Below, in pieces: positions 51,116 through 60,807 of a stretch of DNA of 64,000 nucleotides. Origin of the DNA: Dysgonomonas sp. BGC7 (lineage in GTDB: Bacteria > Bacteroidota > Bacteroidia > Bacteroidales > Dysgonomonadaceae); NCBI RefSeq assembly GCF_001261735.1, contig NZ_CVRP01000008.1, positions 94,424 to 158,423 of the forward strand, read 5' to 3'. Numbering within the stretch: position 1 is the first letter of the stretch; each line of letters begins with the position of its first letter. The notes under the pieces were generated by a model. That model was not told where the DNA came from, ran no database searches, and saw only the letters and a list, made by a program, of their open reading frames with translations. Both the position numbers and the translations under genes were made by a program.

Positions 51116-51223
51116 GTCAAATGATCAATAGGATTGGAAAAACAGTTAATTATGTGATGTCAAATAGTCACGATTTAATCTACAGTTACCAATAAAAACA
51201 GTAACATTATAACAGATTAAATT

Positions 51224-51358
51224 ATGACTACTTCACAAAAAATTATTAAGAACAAGTTAGCAGTTTTAGGTTTAGCCCAACAATTAGGTAATGTATCGAA
51301 AGTCTCTAAGGTTATGGGGCAAAAGACTATTAACGAGTATATTACTTGCTGTTTGTAA
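51224..51358 (+). pseudogene. N-terminal remnant of an IS481-family-like transposase
   Basis: An open frame of 44 residues, 'MTTSQKIIKNKLAVLGLAQQ' then 'LGNVSKVSKVMGQ', matches the helix-turn-helix start of Bacteroidetes IS481-type transposases as I remember them. The usual continuation is missing after residue 33 and no DDE domain follows, so only a stub is left. No terminal inverted repeats were found. Confidence 0.5.
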
Positions 51359-51871
51359 TTTAGCTGGTGCATCTAAATTAGAAATCGAGTAGAATGCTGG
51401 ATTGAAATGTCGAATAAAGAAAAAAATAAAGCGAAGTAAATTGCATTTTCTATCTTTACAAAAGATAAGTCGCTCTTTAGCATAGTGAGAGAATTAAGCA
51501 AATATAAGAACCAAGCTGGTTTCTAAACTCTGCACCAAAAATGCAAGAACGAGTAAAACGGCGTAAGTTCCTGATTAATTGGCGATAAATTCATTATTCT
51601 TCTCTCCGCTGCAAGCATTAAAAAAGTAAGATATTGTGTATTCAGGAAGAGGTTCCGTTACGAATACGTTACCTGTTTTAAACTGTGGCGACTCATTCAA
51701 ATAACAGATTTTCCTCTAACAGTAAACGATTCAGTACATTTTTTTTAAACAAGGCTGTGTTATGTCAGCTTTACACTCTGAATCCATTTCCTATTCGCTA
51801 ATTCACAGCATTTTGCGTATCGTTGATTAGCTCTATAACAGTTGATTTTGTAACTTGTAAAAGAGTTAATT
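51359..51871. other. Stretch without a recognisable gene, near the left end of the mobile element
   Basis: No open frame here shows family features and several stops interrupt each frame. The region holds degenerate coding-like text and the leader of the first integrase. The left attachment site of the element should lie here or slightly to the left; no tRNA and no clear direct repeat could be found. Confidence 0.5.
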
Positions 51872-53115
51872 ATGCAAGACGTAAAAGTAAGCTTCTACCT
51901 CAAACGAAAAGAGGAAAGAGCAGACGGAACAGTTCCCATTTTAGGACGTATCCGCATCGGAAAATCAATGATACAGTTCAGTGCCAAAGTTTATGTCCCT
52001 GTATCCCTTTGGAATACTACCTCGGGAAGAGCTATCGGTAAAAGTAAAACAGCTTTGTCCATCAACGCAACGTTGGATAAGACATGCGTAGCCATCCATT
52101 CCGCTTATCGGGAACTTTCGCTAAAGAATAACAATGTATCAGCTTTGGAAGTCAAAATGCTTTTCAAGGTATTGCATCTGAGCAAGATACCCTTGTCAAA
52201 TACTTTGAGGCTCATAATGAGAAATTCTTACAAAATGTAGGCATAAACCGTGCAGAAGGAACTTATAAGCGTTTTCTAACCTCTCTTGGTCACTTGAAAC
52301 GTTTTATGCGAAAGAAATATAATATTTCCGACATACCCTTTCAGGCATTGACACCTTCCTTTGTTGCCGATTATGACTACTATTTGCGTATTGAACTTGG
52401 TCTTGCTTGTGGAACAATAATCAATACAATCGTTCATCTGCGAAGAATCATTAAAATAGCGACAAACAACGGCTTGGTTCGCTCCGACCCATTTACGGAC
52501 TACAAGTACATTGCCCAAGAGGCTGTTCCCAAATCACTGACTTCGGATGAGTTGGATACACTGATAAAAGCAAAACTGTCCCGCCCGAATCTGAACTTTA
52601 TTCGGGATATGTTTCTGTTTTCCTCATTCACGGGCATCGCATTCAGCGATATGCGTAATTTGACTAAAAAAAACATTTCCAGAGCCGAAGATCGAGTCTG
52701 GTGGATTCATCTCAGTCGGAAGAAGACAGGAGCACCCTGTCATATTCCACTATTGGAAATACCTCTTCAACTTATCAAAAAATATCGGGGAATAGTCAAA
52801 GATGGCAGGTTATTTCCGATGATCAGTTGCAGTAAAACCAATATCTACCTGAAACGAATCGCTAAGGAATGCGGTATAGACAAGCGAGTTACCTTCCACA
52901 TGGCACGTCACTGCTATGCTTCGGTTGTTACACTCTCACAGGGTGTTCCGCTCGAAACGGTTGGCGAATTGTTAGGACATACCGATTGGCGAGCCACCCG
53001 AATCTATGCACAGGTCAGCAATGATAAAATCAGAGAAGACATGCAATTACTTAACAAACGCTTATCGGGCAAATACGATTTTGAGAGGAGTAACTCTACT
53101 GATGCAGTATTGTAA
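51872..53115 (+). pseudogene. Tyrosine recombinase (integrase 1), frameshifted
   Basis: The N-terminal part (51872 to about 52168) carries the Arm-DNA-binding start 'SFYLKRKEERADGTVPILGR', and the catalytic part follows in another frame to 53115. Joining them needs one extra base near 52169: the codons then read through 'IASEQDTLVKYFEAHNEKFL' into 'HLKRFMRKKYN'. Catalytic features are 'FTGIAFSDMRNL', 'HMARHCYASVVTL', 'LLGHTDWRATRIYAQV' (His-x-x-Arg, His and the nucleophile Tyr). Unless it is a sequencing error, this enzyme is inactive. It pairs with the intact integrase 3 bases downstream. Confidence 0.88.
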
Positions 53116-53118
53116 TTT

Positions 53119-54471
53119 ATGGAGGAGAGAGAAATGAATGCAACAAGGAACAAGAATAAAAACAATACGAAAAGTACCGTTTACAGCACTTTTGCTGTTT
53201 TGTTTTACATCAATCGACAAAAGATAAAGAAAAACGGCAGGTGTCCGCTAATGGGTAGAATATCCATCAATGCGGAAATGGCTCAGTTTTCTGTCGGATT
53301 AGATGTCGATTCGAAACTTTGGGATGCAAAAACTTATCGTCTGACAGGCAGAAGCCGTCATGCAGCCGAAGCAAACTATCAGATATCACAATTGATCGAA
53401 AAGATTAATCGGTATTATAAAGAGATACTTGATGAACAGGGATATATTACCGCAGAGCTTGTCAAAAATGCCGTAGGTGGTATTGGTCGAAAGAAAGAAA
53501 ACTTACTGGAACTCTTTCAGGAGCATAACGAAGAATATTCCAAACAAGTAGGTATTACCCGTTCTGCTGAAACTATGCGAAACTATATTTCGGTGTATAA
53601 TCAAACAAAAAGTTTCTTACGCACCCTCTATAATGCGGAGGATATACCACTCAGACAATTAGAATTATCTTTTATCGAAAAGTTTGATTCATTTATGCGT
53701 ATCGAACAGGGATTTACGGCACATACAGTTTCTTCCTATACAATTATGTTACGAAAGATAATCCGCAGGGCAATCAGTCAAGGAATATTACACAAAAATC
53801 CTTTTGCCAGTTATATTCCCGAGCAACCACCCCGTAAACGCAGGCACATGAATCGCGAAGAACTGGATAAATTTATGAATGTATCGATAGCCTCCAAACG
53901 TGTATGCCACACTCGCGACATGTTCATCTTTGCGACATTCACAGGTTTGTCGTATGCAGATATGCGAAATCTATCAGAAGAAAATATCCACCAAGAGCAG
54001 AACGGAAGACTTTGGTTAAAGATTAAACGGCAAAAGACAGGCAGTAAATGCAATATTCCGCTATTGGATGTACCATTACAAATCATGGAGAAATATAAAT
54101 CGGAGCGAAAGGGGAGCAAGATTTTCAATATGATAACCCTGTCATGCATGGAAGTTAATTTGAAGAAAATTGCGAAGCTATGTAAGATAGAAACACGGAT
54201 TACCTACCATCAAAGGCGACATAATTTCGGAACGCTTATCACGCTTTCACAGGGAGTTCCGATGGAAACGGTCAGTCAGATGATGGGGCACAAGTGCATT
54301 AAAACCACCCAGATTTATGCCAAGCTAACGCGACAGAAGCTTAATGAGGATATGAAGAAGTTAAGTAGCCGTATTGGCGGGAAATACAAACTGGAGGATT
54401 ATGTTGAAAATGACAATAAAGCAAATCAATGTAAAACAGAGCAATTAAAACCAAATAATCATGGAAAATAG
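53119..54471 (+). CDS. Tyrosine recombinase (integrase 2), intact
   Basis: This is 450 residues: an Arm-binding domain (about 18-110, 'TVYSTFAVLFYINRQKIKKN'), a SAM-like core-binding domain (about 130-240), and the catalytic domain from 250 with 'FATFTGLSYADMRNLSEEN', 'YHQRRHNFGTLITLSQG' and 'MMGHKCIKTTQIYAKL' (nucleophile Tyr). Tandem integrases of this type belong to Bacteroides mobilizable and conjugative elements, where one or both cut and join the attachment sites. The RhuM-like gene starts 11 bases before its end. Confidence 0.9.
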   Translation: MEEREMNATRNKNKNNTKSTVYSTFAVLFYINRQKIKKNGRCPLMGRISINAEMAQFSVGLDVDSKLWDAKTYRLTGRSRHAAEANYQISQLIEKINRYYKEILDEQGYITAELVKNAVGGIGRKKENLLELFQEHNEEYSKQVGITRSAETMRNYISVYNQTKSFLRTLYNAEDIPLRQLELSFIEKFDSFMRIEQGFTAHTVSSYTIMLRKIIRRAISQGILHKNPFASYIPEQPPRKRRHMNREELDKFMNVSIASKRVCHTRDMFIFATFTGLSYADMRNLSEENIHQEQNGRLWLKIKRQKTGSKCNIPLLDVPLQIMEKYKSERKGSKIFNMITLSCMEVNLKKIAKLCKIETRITYHQRRHNFGTLITLSQGVPMETVSQMMGHKCIKTTQIYAKLTRQKLNEDMKKLSSRIGGKYKLEDYVENDNKANQCKTEQLKPNNHGK

Positions 54472-54817
54472 AAAAATCACAATATCAAATAATGGAACAG
54501 TAACCGTTCCAAGTGAAACGAAAATGAGTATTTCTTAGATTGCCAACTTGTTTGGTATTCACTACCAGACTGCCAAAAGGCTCACTCGGAATATTGAAAA
54601 ATTGGGTGTCGTTAATGGTGACTATGTTGGAAGTTGTGTTTGCGAAGGCTCAAAAATATATCCTGAATATTATGGGTTGGAGATGGTCATTGCCGTTGCC
54701 TTTCGCGTACACTCGGCAAATGCTGAGGTATTCAGAGGATGGCTACTAAAGCAAATTGGGATAAATGACCTTCGAATACGAACACTTGTATACAGTAAGA
54801 ATATTTCCTTGAATTAG
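54461..54817 (+). pseudogene. RhuM-like protein with an internal stop codon
   Basis: From the ATG at 54461 the frame runs 118 codons to 54817, broken at codon 26 by TAG (54536-54538; one base from GAG). After the stop it reads on with 'IANLFGIHYQTAKRLTRNIE' (helix-turn-helix) and 'GLEMVIAVAFRVHSANAEVF', close to the 'YNLDxIISVGYRVNS' signature of RhuM. RhuM-like genes are frequent passengers next to integrases in Bacteroidetes elements; the function is unknown. Confidence 0.78.
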
Positions 54818-54843
54818 CTTGAATAGATATACCAGGTACAATG

Positions 54844-54874
54844 ACGGCAAGCTTTCAACAGTCTGCCGTTTTTT
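54844..54874 (+). terminator. Intrinsic terminator after the integrase/RhuM block
   Basis: The stem ACGGCA/TGCCGT (54844-54849 with 54864-54869) is followed by a run of T. It separates the block from the converging response-regulator gene, whose stop is at 54906. Confidence 0.65.
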
Positions 54875-54905
54875 GATGTAAGCTTTAAGTATGATGAGAT
54901 ATGCT

Positions 54906-55592
54906 CTATACAATCAACTTATAACCGATTCCTCTAATATTTACTATTTTAACATTGTCGTCTTTAGCCAATTTATGCCTTAGTTTTGTAATAAAAACAT
55001 GTAAACTTCTTGTATTAAAAAAACTGTCATCACCCCAAAGATCTAGCAAGATACTTTGTGTTTCTACAACACTGTTTTTATTTATACATAATCGCTTTAA
55101 TATTTCTGATTCTCTGTGAGACAGTTCTTCCTTGCCATTGGCATGACTTAATATTTGTGATACCGCATTAAAATGGTAGCTACCAATACTAAAGTTTGTT
55201 GAGCCTTCCTTTTCCTTATATGTTTGTATTCTTCCGACTAAGGCTTTTATTCTTACGATTAACTCTTGCATATTGAAAGGCTTTTTGAGATAGTCATTGG
55301 CTCCAAGCTCAAAGCCTTCGACAACGTCCTTAATTGCCGATCGTGCTGTCAGAAAAAGGATAGGAGTTGTTTTATCTGTTTGTCGTATCTTATTGACCAT
55401 CTCAAAGCCATCAAGTTCAGGCATCATTACGTCTGCTACTAAGATATCGGGTCTAACATCAAAAAATAAATTCAAACCCTCAACTCCATTCTCTCCCAGA
55501 ATAATTTCAAAACCCTGATCCGTCAATGTATCTTTAATTATCATAGCGAGGGTTTGCTCATCTTCAACCAATAGGACTTTTATATTTTCCAT
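54906..55592 (-). CDS. OmpR-type response regulator
   Basis: This is 228 residues: a receiver domain (1-120) with phospho-acceptor Asp54 in 'ILVADVMMPELDGFEM', acidic pair 'LLVEDEQ' and conserved Lys in 'ANDYLKKPF', then an OmpR/PhoB winged helix ('LSHRESEILKRLC', 'HVFITKLRHKLAKDDN'). It overlaps the histidine-kinase gene by one base, and the two are a pair. Its targets are probably the divergent genes for the small exported protein and the barrel. The layout is like RprY of Bacteroides. Confidence 0.92.
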   Translation of the reverse strand: MENIKVLLVEDEQTLAMIIKDTLTDQGFEIILGENGVEGLNLFFDVRPDILVADVMMPELDGFEMVNKIRQTDKTTPILFLTARSAIKDVVEGFELGANDYLKKPFNMQELIVRIKALVGRIQTYKEKEGSTNFSIGSYHFNAVSQILSHANGKEELSHRESEILKRLCINKNSVVETQSILLDLWGDDSFFNTRSLHVFITKLRHKLAKDDNVKIVNIRGIGYKLIV

Positions 55593-57043
55593 TATTCAAC
55601 AGGTATTTTTATCGTAAATTCAGAGCCTTTGCCAATAGCACTGGCCACGTTTATTATTCCTCCGTGTTTTTCTACTATTGTTTTTACATAGAATAGGCCT
55701 ATTCCATAACCTTTAGCATTATGTTTATTACCTTGTGGAACACGATAGAATTTTTCGAACACAAATTTTTGTTTGTCCGAAGCAATTCCAATTCCATTAT
55801 CCTTTACTTTAATAATAAAATACCGATTGTCTATGTAAGCGGTAATATCTATAATGGTTTTATCCTTAGAATATTTAACAGCATTATCTATGAGGTTGCT
55901 TAAGGCATTGTTTAAGTGAGCCTTGTCTGCACATATCGTTAAGTCGTCAGGCTGTATATTAAGATTAAAAATGATTTTTCGCTCACTCTTCATCCTGTGT
56001 TGTTCTATAAGAATCTCAAACATATACTTTAATCTGAGGTCTTCTTTTTTGAGAATAAGTTTCAATCGTCGTTCCACACTCATGGACAAAATTTGTTCTA
56101 CTAAACTACTCAGTTTTTCAAGCTGTTCTTTATTGATTGACAAATATTTCTCACGCCGCTCTTTATTGTCTCCTTGTCCGAAATTCAGTAAAGCATCTGT
56201 AGCTGCGTATGCGACAGCTATCGGGGTCTTCAATTCATGAGTCATATTGTTGGTGAAATCATCTTTCATTTCGTCCAATGTTTTTTGTTGGAGGATCGTG
56301 CGGATTAGGTACCAAAAAGCAAACGCTAAAATAAGGACAATAAGTGCTGTTGTAGACAGAATACCCAACATTTGTGACAAAATCGTTTTGGTCAAAGCCT
56401 CGAAATGTACTCGATAACCAAGCTGGTTATTTGAGTCAAATGTATAGTTAAATACAAATGAGTCATTCTTTATCTCTGTAATATCTAAACTTTGTATGAC
56501 ACTGTCTTTTGAGAAATCAACAACCTCTATTTTATATATATCAGATTTGATCTCTCTTGCTTTTAAAGCAGTAGACAGAGCAGCATGAAGTGTATCTAAT
56601 CTGATTGGGGCGATCGAATCTACTGTTTGATGCATTGTTTCGCGAATCATAACTCCCAGTTTTTCAAATTGAGCTAAACTAAACTCCTCATCTCCGACCT
56701 CTTCTTTGCTATCCTTTATTGTATCTCCATGCTGGACAATTCGCTTACTCTTTACCATTTTTTTCGATTCAGATGTGTCTGCCTCCTTACTATCATTATT
56801 TCCAATAGATTGAGTTATTGATATTTCTCCGTTGAGTTTATCCTTATCGGAAGAACTCTCCAAGCTATCCATTCTGAACTCCAACTCGTGAGAATTAGCA
56901 ATATTAAGACAATCGAAGATATTTTTTTCGGTCTCGACTTGAATGCTAGTATATAACCCTTTCAACCAAAAAAGCTGAACAAGAAATACAATCGACAATG
57001 AGACAAGAATGCAAATGACTATATACTTAAAGTTAGGTTTCAT
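55592..57043 (-). CDS. Sensor histidine kinase (RprX-like)
   Basis: This is 483 residues: a membrane helix (about 7-28), a periplasmic sensor region of about 190 residues rich in charged and Ser residues, a second membrane helix (about 220-245, 'LGILSTTALIVLILAFAFWY'), then the kinase core. The H-box is 'NNMTHELKTPIAV' (His269), the N-box 'LSNLIDNAVKYSKD', the G-boxes 'KDNGIGI' and 'GYGIGLFYVKTIVEKHGG'. The sensed signal is unknown. It is divergent from the small-protein and barrel operon, so it likely senses envelope conditions related to them. Confidence 0.92.
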   Translation of the reverse strand: MKPNFKYIVICILVSLSIVFLVQLFWLKGLYTSIQVETEKNIFDCLNIANSHELEFRMDSLESSSDKDKLNGEISITQSIGNNDSKEADTSESKKMVKSKRIVQHGDTIKDSKEEVGDEEFSLAQFEKLGVMIRETMHQTVDSIAPIRLDTLHAALSTALKAREIKSDIYKIEVVDFSKDSVIQSLDITEIKNDSFVFNYTFDSNNQLGYRVHFEALTKTILSQMLGILSTTALIVLILAFAFWYLIRTILQQKTLDEMKDDFTNNMTHELKTPIAVAYAATDALLNFGQGDNKERREKYLSINKEQLEKLSSLVEQILSMSVERRLKLILKKEDLRLKYMFEILIEQHRMKSERKIIFNLNIQPDDLTICADKAHLNNALSNLIDNAVKYSKDKTIIDITAYIDNRYFIIKVKDNGIGIASDKQKFVFEKFYRVPQGNKHNAKGYGIGLFYVKTIVEKHGGIINVASAIGKGSEFTIKIPVE

Positions 57044-57199
57044 TACATTATAAAATTATATTGAAACAAATGTAAATAGAAATATTTCACTATTTGCAAT
57101 CTGTTAAGACTAGATAAGACTTCATAAGTAAGTGATAACCCATTTTATCTATTGTTCTGTAAATCTTTGCATCAGAAATAAATCAAAGTAGAATAAAAT

Positions 57200-57520
57200 A
57201 TGAAAAAGACAATCTTATTACTCGCATTTACGTTAGGTTTGATATCATCGGCCAATGCTCAAAAGTTCAGTATCAAACTGTCTGTACCTGGTAGAGTATT
57301 TCAATCCGATAGCTACCCGACAAGACCAGATACCAGATACTCTGATAACAGGAATAATATTTCTGTTGGGGGAAGCATTGAGTTTTCAAAAAAAGATGGA
57401 ATCAAATTTAAGATCAACAACACTCAGGAAGAAACCAATGTATATTCCCAACCCCTAAGTCGAAAACAATTACTAAAAGAAAGAGAAGTACTATCTGAAA
57501 TAAAAGGAAAACAACTATGA
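57200..57520 (+). CDS. Small exported protein of unknown function
   Basis: This is 106 residues with a clear signal peptide ending 'SSANAQ'. The mature part is basic with a short beta-rich core ('NNISVGGSIEFSKKDGIKFK') and a charged helical end ('LSRKQLLKEREVLSEIKGK'). It belongs to no family I know. Its last bases overlap the start of the barrel gene (ATGA), so the two are translationally coupled and probably work together, for example as a periplasmic partner of the barrel. Confidence 0.7.
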   Translation: MKKTILLLAFTLGLISSANAQKFSIKLSVPGRVFQSDSYPTRPDTRYSDNRNNISVGGSIEFSKKDGIKFKINNTQEETNVYSQPLSRKQLLKEREVLSEIKGKQL

Positions 57521-59814
57521 AAAAAATAATATTTGTGGTATTCGTCCTATTGCTATCCTATTTTAATGTAGCAGCACAAAATATAACAGGAAGGATTGTA
57601 GATACAAGAAATAGCCCGATAGAGTTTGCAACCATTGTATTACAAACAAAGGATTCTCTATTCATCAACACTATTTACAGCGACTCGTTGGGTTATTTCT
57701 CTTTTAACGAAGATTTAAAAGACTTTCGCTTATTAGCTCAGCATTTAATGTACAATACATTTATCTGTGAATTCTCTTCTTCCGATGTAGGCAAAATACA
57801 ACTGAACGAAAAAGAAAATCTATTGTCCGAAATTGTAATTAATGGTGAACGTCCTGTGGTAAAGGTAATAAATGGTAAAATGACTTATGACATGCCACAA
57901 CTATTGAAAAATAAAATGGCCGGTAATGCTTACGAAGCTATCTTGGAACTACCGGGTGTATCAGAACAAAGTGATGTCATAAAGCTGGCAGGCAGTAATG
58001 GTGTAGCTATTATTATCAATGGAAAACCTTCGACAATGACTGGAGATCAGTTGACTACATTATTGAAAAATATGCCTAAGGAGCGAATTCAATCGGCAGA
58101 AGTAATGTATAGTGCACCTCCTCAATACCATGTTCATGGTGCAGCTATAAATCTGGTACTATCAAATAATTTGTCTGAAACACCACAATTACAAGGGCAA
58201 GTGAATACAGAATATAGTCAATATCATTATGCCGATTATAAGGGAGGGATAACACTAATGTACAGCACTCCTAAAACATCGACTGATTTTATGTATCAGT
58301 TCGGGTATCTGAATCATCGCTCTGGTCTTGATTTAGATTCACATCATACCATTAATAATATCTTATATAATATTGAACAATCTAACAGAGGATATAACAA
58401 AAGCCAGGGGCATAATATCCGTCTGGGAAATGATCTGTATTTAGGTGAAGGGAATAAATTAAGTTTGGTATATACAGGTCAGATAAAAGCAGGAGGACGA
58501 ATTGTTGAAACCTCTAAAGGTTCATTTTCTAATTCTCAGAATAAAAAAACAATGGACAGTCCTGTTCAGATGCACAATATATCGTTGAGTTATTCCTCTA
58601 ATTTTGGATTAAATACAGGTGTTGATTATACATTCTATAAGAATCATTCTACTCAGAATTACAATGAATTCCAGACAGGTAGAGAAGATGCTTTTATTGC
58701 ACAATCAAAACAAAATATCAACAAGCTTTCGTTATACGCAGATCAGAGTCACTCATTAGGTCAAGATTGGACGCTTGATTATGGAACTAAATTCAGTTAT
58801 GCATCCGACAAAAGTTCACAAATATATTCGTCTTTGAAGGACAAAGACTTATCGACCTCAAATACAGATAGCAATCTGGACGAATATACCTATGAGTTGT
58901 ATGCGGGATTTTCTAAAGAATTTTCTGATAAATTATCATTAAAATCCCATTTGACAGGAGAGTATTACAAACATAAAGGTAAAGACTATTGGAGTGCTTA
59001 TCCCGAATTGGAACTAACTTACACGATTGATCCAGGCAATATAATCCAATACAGTATATCGTCAGACAAAGACTATCCTAATTATTGGGAAATGGTTAAT
59101 TCTATTTCACATCTAAGTGGTTATACCGAAATACACGGAAATCCGGACTTGAAACCATACAGGTCATACGAAACTCAGTTGTCTTATATTCTGAAGAGCA
59201 AATATATTTTCACACTTTATGGTAGTCTTCAAGATGATTATTTTGCACAATTACCTTATCAATCATCCGAACGATTGGCTATAATTTATAAAACAACTAA
59301 TTTTGACTATTCCCGTCAAGTAGGGATAAATACCGTGATTCCTTTTCGCATTAGCTCAATATTAGATTCCAGATTAAACCTGACAGGATTCTATGAAAAG
59401 GTGAAGAGTAATAATTTTCATGATTTGTCATTCTCCAATGATATTGTTAGTTTCTCTGCAACACTAAACAATACATTTAATATATCCTCAAAACCAAATA
59501 TAAAGGCTGAATTGTCAGGTGCGTATATGCCTAAATATATCCAAGGTCCAGCCACACTCTCTAAGATGTATAAAATTGATACAGGAGTTAAATGGACTTC
59601 GAACAATAATAAAGCAGAAGTTCGATTCAAGGTTAATGATATACTTAACTCTTGGAATCCTAAGAATGTAAAGACCCAATTTGATAACCAAAATCTAAAT
59701 ATGCAGATGAAATCCGATAATAGATATGTGAGTTTATCGTTGACCTATAAATTTGGAGGTTTTAAAGAGAATAAACGTAAAGAGGTAGACACTTCTAGAT
59801 TTGGGACAAAATAG
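57517..59814 (+). CDS. TonB-type outer-membrane beta-barrel protein
   Basis: This is 765 residues with signal peptide 'FNVAAQ', a carboxypeptidase-regulatory-like domain ('NITGRIVDTRNSPIEFATIV'), a plug-like segment ('AYEAILELPGVSEQSDVIKL', 'VAIIINGKPSTMTGDQLTTL') and a barrel ending 'VSLSLTYKFGG'. The layout is that of the OMP_b-brl_3 family of Bacteroidetes. It is likely an importer or an envelope-stress protein controlled by the divergent two-component pair. The C-terminal tail 'FKENKRKEVDTSRFGTK' is unusual for a barrel, which normally ends with an aromatic residue. Confidence 0.85.
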   Translation: MKKIIFVVFVLLLSYFNVAAQNITGRIVDTRNSPIEFATIVLQTKDSLFINTIYSDSLGYFSFNEDLKDFRLLAQHLMYNTFICEFSSSDVGKIQLNEKENLLSEIVINGERPVVKVINGKMTYDMPQLLKNKMAGNAYEAILELPGVSEQSDVIKLAGSNGVAIIINGKPSTMTGDQLTTLLKNMPKERIQSAEVMYSAPPQYHVHGAAINLVLSNNLSETPQLQGQVNTEYSQYHYADYKGGITLMYSTPKTSTDFMYQFGYLNHRSGLDLDSHHTINNILYNIEQSNRGYNKSQGHNIRLGNDLYLGEGNKLSLVYTGQIKAGGRIVETSKGSFSNSQNKKTMDSPVQMHNISLSYSSNFGLNTGVDYTFYKNHSTQNYNEFQTGREDAFIAQSKQNINKLSLYADQSHSLGQDWTLDYGTKFSYASDKSSQIYSSLKDKDLSTSNTDSNLDEYTYELYAGFSKEFSDKLSLKSHLTGEYYKHKGKDYWSAYPELELTYTIDPGNIIQYSISSDKDYPNYWEMVNSISHLSGYTEIHGNPDLKPYRSYETQLSYILKSKYIFTLYGSLQDDYFAQLPYQSSERLAIIYKTTNFDYSRQVGINTVIPFRISSILDSRLNLTGFYEKVKSNNFHDLSFSNDIVSFSATLNNTFNISSKPNIKAELSGAYMPKYIQGPATLSKMYKIDTGVKWTSNNNKAEVRFKVNDILNSWNPKNVKTQFDNQNLNMQMKSDNRYVSLSLTYKFGGFKENKRKEVDTSRFGTK

Positions 59815-60176
59815 TCTTTTGCTTGACAAAGACAATGTTTGAGATAAATCAGGAATTCTTCTACATATCAACTACTAAGTTGAAGATAAATAAAAAATCG
59901 AAGAATTAGGTTGGAAATTTATGCTACAGTAGGAGCACATACTGTATCTTGTCAGTTATTTTAAAGAAAATGTTTAATAATGATTTTCATATTTATCCGT
60001 CCATAAAAGAACAGCAAGCCGGTAAAATGCCAAATCCGAAGCCTTTGCGGGTTTACCTTAACAGGAAAAGATTTGTCTTATTTACCAATGCTTGCTGTAA
60101 TAAATAGTTACCGGATAAAAAAGAAAAAAAGTTGATGTTGTAGGGAAGAGTATTCTGCACACTTAGTCTGGTCTGC
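59815..60176. other. Gap with one short open frame
   Basis: No recognised gene. One ATG frame from 59970 to 60107 (45 residues, 'HIYPSIKEQQAGKMPNPKPL' then 'RVYLNRKRFVLFTN') has coding-like composition and could be a small protein. It is not a known family and could be chance. The rest is AT-rich and holds no clear repeat. Confidence 0.4.
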
Positions 60177-60479
60177 TTACTTCCTAAAACTCTCCCTATA
60201 GCCATCTTGTAGAAGCTTCTCAATATCCGACGAACGATACAAGATCTTACCACCCAGTTTGATATAGGGAATTCTCCCTTCGTTCCGGTAGTCCTGAAGA
60301 CTTCTCCTGCTTAGCTTTAACTTTTTCGACAACTCTTCATCCGTATAAAAGCTTTCTCCATTCAAAGTCGGCTTGCGGACAGGAAACAATCGTTCCATAA
60401 GCGAAGCCAGCCGATCCAGTGAGAGAAAAAATGATTTTACCCGTTCATTGCTCTCCGGTGTAATTAATTGATTACTCAT
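60177..60479 (-). CDS. Helix-turn-helix DNA-binding protein (excisionase-like)
   Basis: This is 100 residues with the MerR-like helix-turn-helix of DNA-binding accessory proteins in Bacteroidetes elements: 'FYTDEELSKKLKLSRRSLQD', 'YRNEGRIPYIKLGGKILYRS'. Such proteins help integrases excise the element or regulate it. It is the second of two similar proteins encoded on the minus strand here, with a broken gene between them. Confidence 0.8.
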   Translation of the reverse strand: MSNQLITPESNERVKSFFLSLDRLASLMERLFPVRKPTLNGESFYTDEELSKKLKLSRRSLQDYRNEGRIPYIKLGGKILYRSSDIEKLLQDGYRESFRK

Positions 60480-60515
60480 ATTTTTTCTATTTTATTGATT
60501 TAAAATCTGTTTTGT

Positions 60516-60805
60516 TTAACATTTCATATAACGACCCCAACCTGTAATATACAAACCATAAGGCGACTTTTCTGATTCTATCTTGCTCCGTTTCATCCCC
60601 ATACCAATGGAGTAACCATCTTTACCCGAATCAATTTCGTAACAGGAAAAACTTCCCGCTTGGATTCCTTATCATAATGGTAGGCTAACAGGTTATAGCT
60701 GCCGTTATACCCCTGAAAAATATACACATCGGGATTACCATTGACACTTTCCCAAGCTCCCAGCCATGCAGTTGGGAAACTCCGATAATTTTGATATTTT
60801 TCCAT
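60516..60805 (-). pseudogene. DUF3876-like protein, frameshifted
   Basis: It starts 'MEKYQNYRSFPTAWLGAWES' and reads 'GNPDVYIFQGYNGSYNLLAY', matching the small mobile-element proteins I recall as DUF3876. After 'ESKREVF' the frame slips: one more T in the T-run near 60650 restores 'CYEIDSGKDGYSIGMGMKRS' and ends at a stop at 60516-60518. The remaining unshifted frame ends early at 60593. Confidence 0.6.
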
Positions 60806-60807
60806 AC

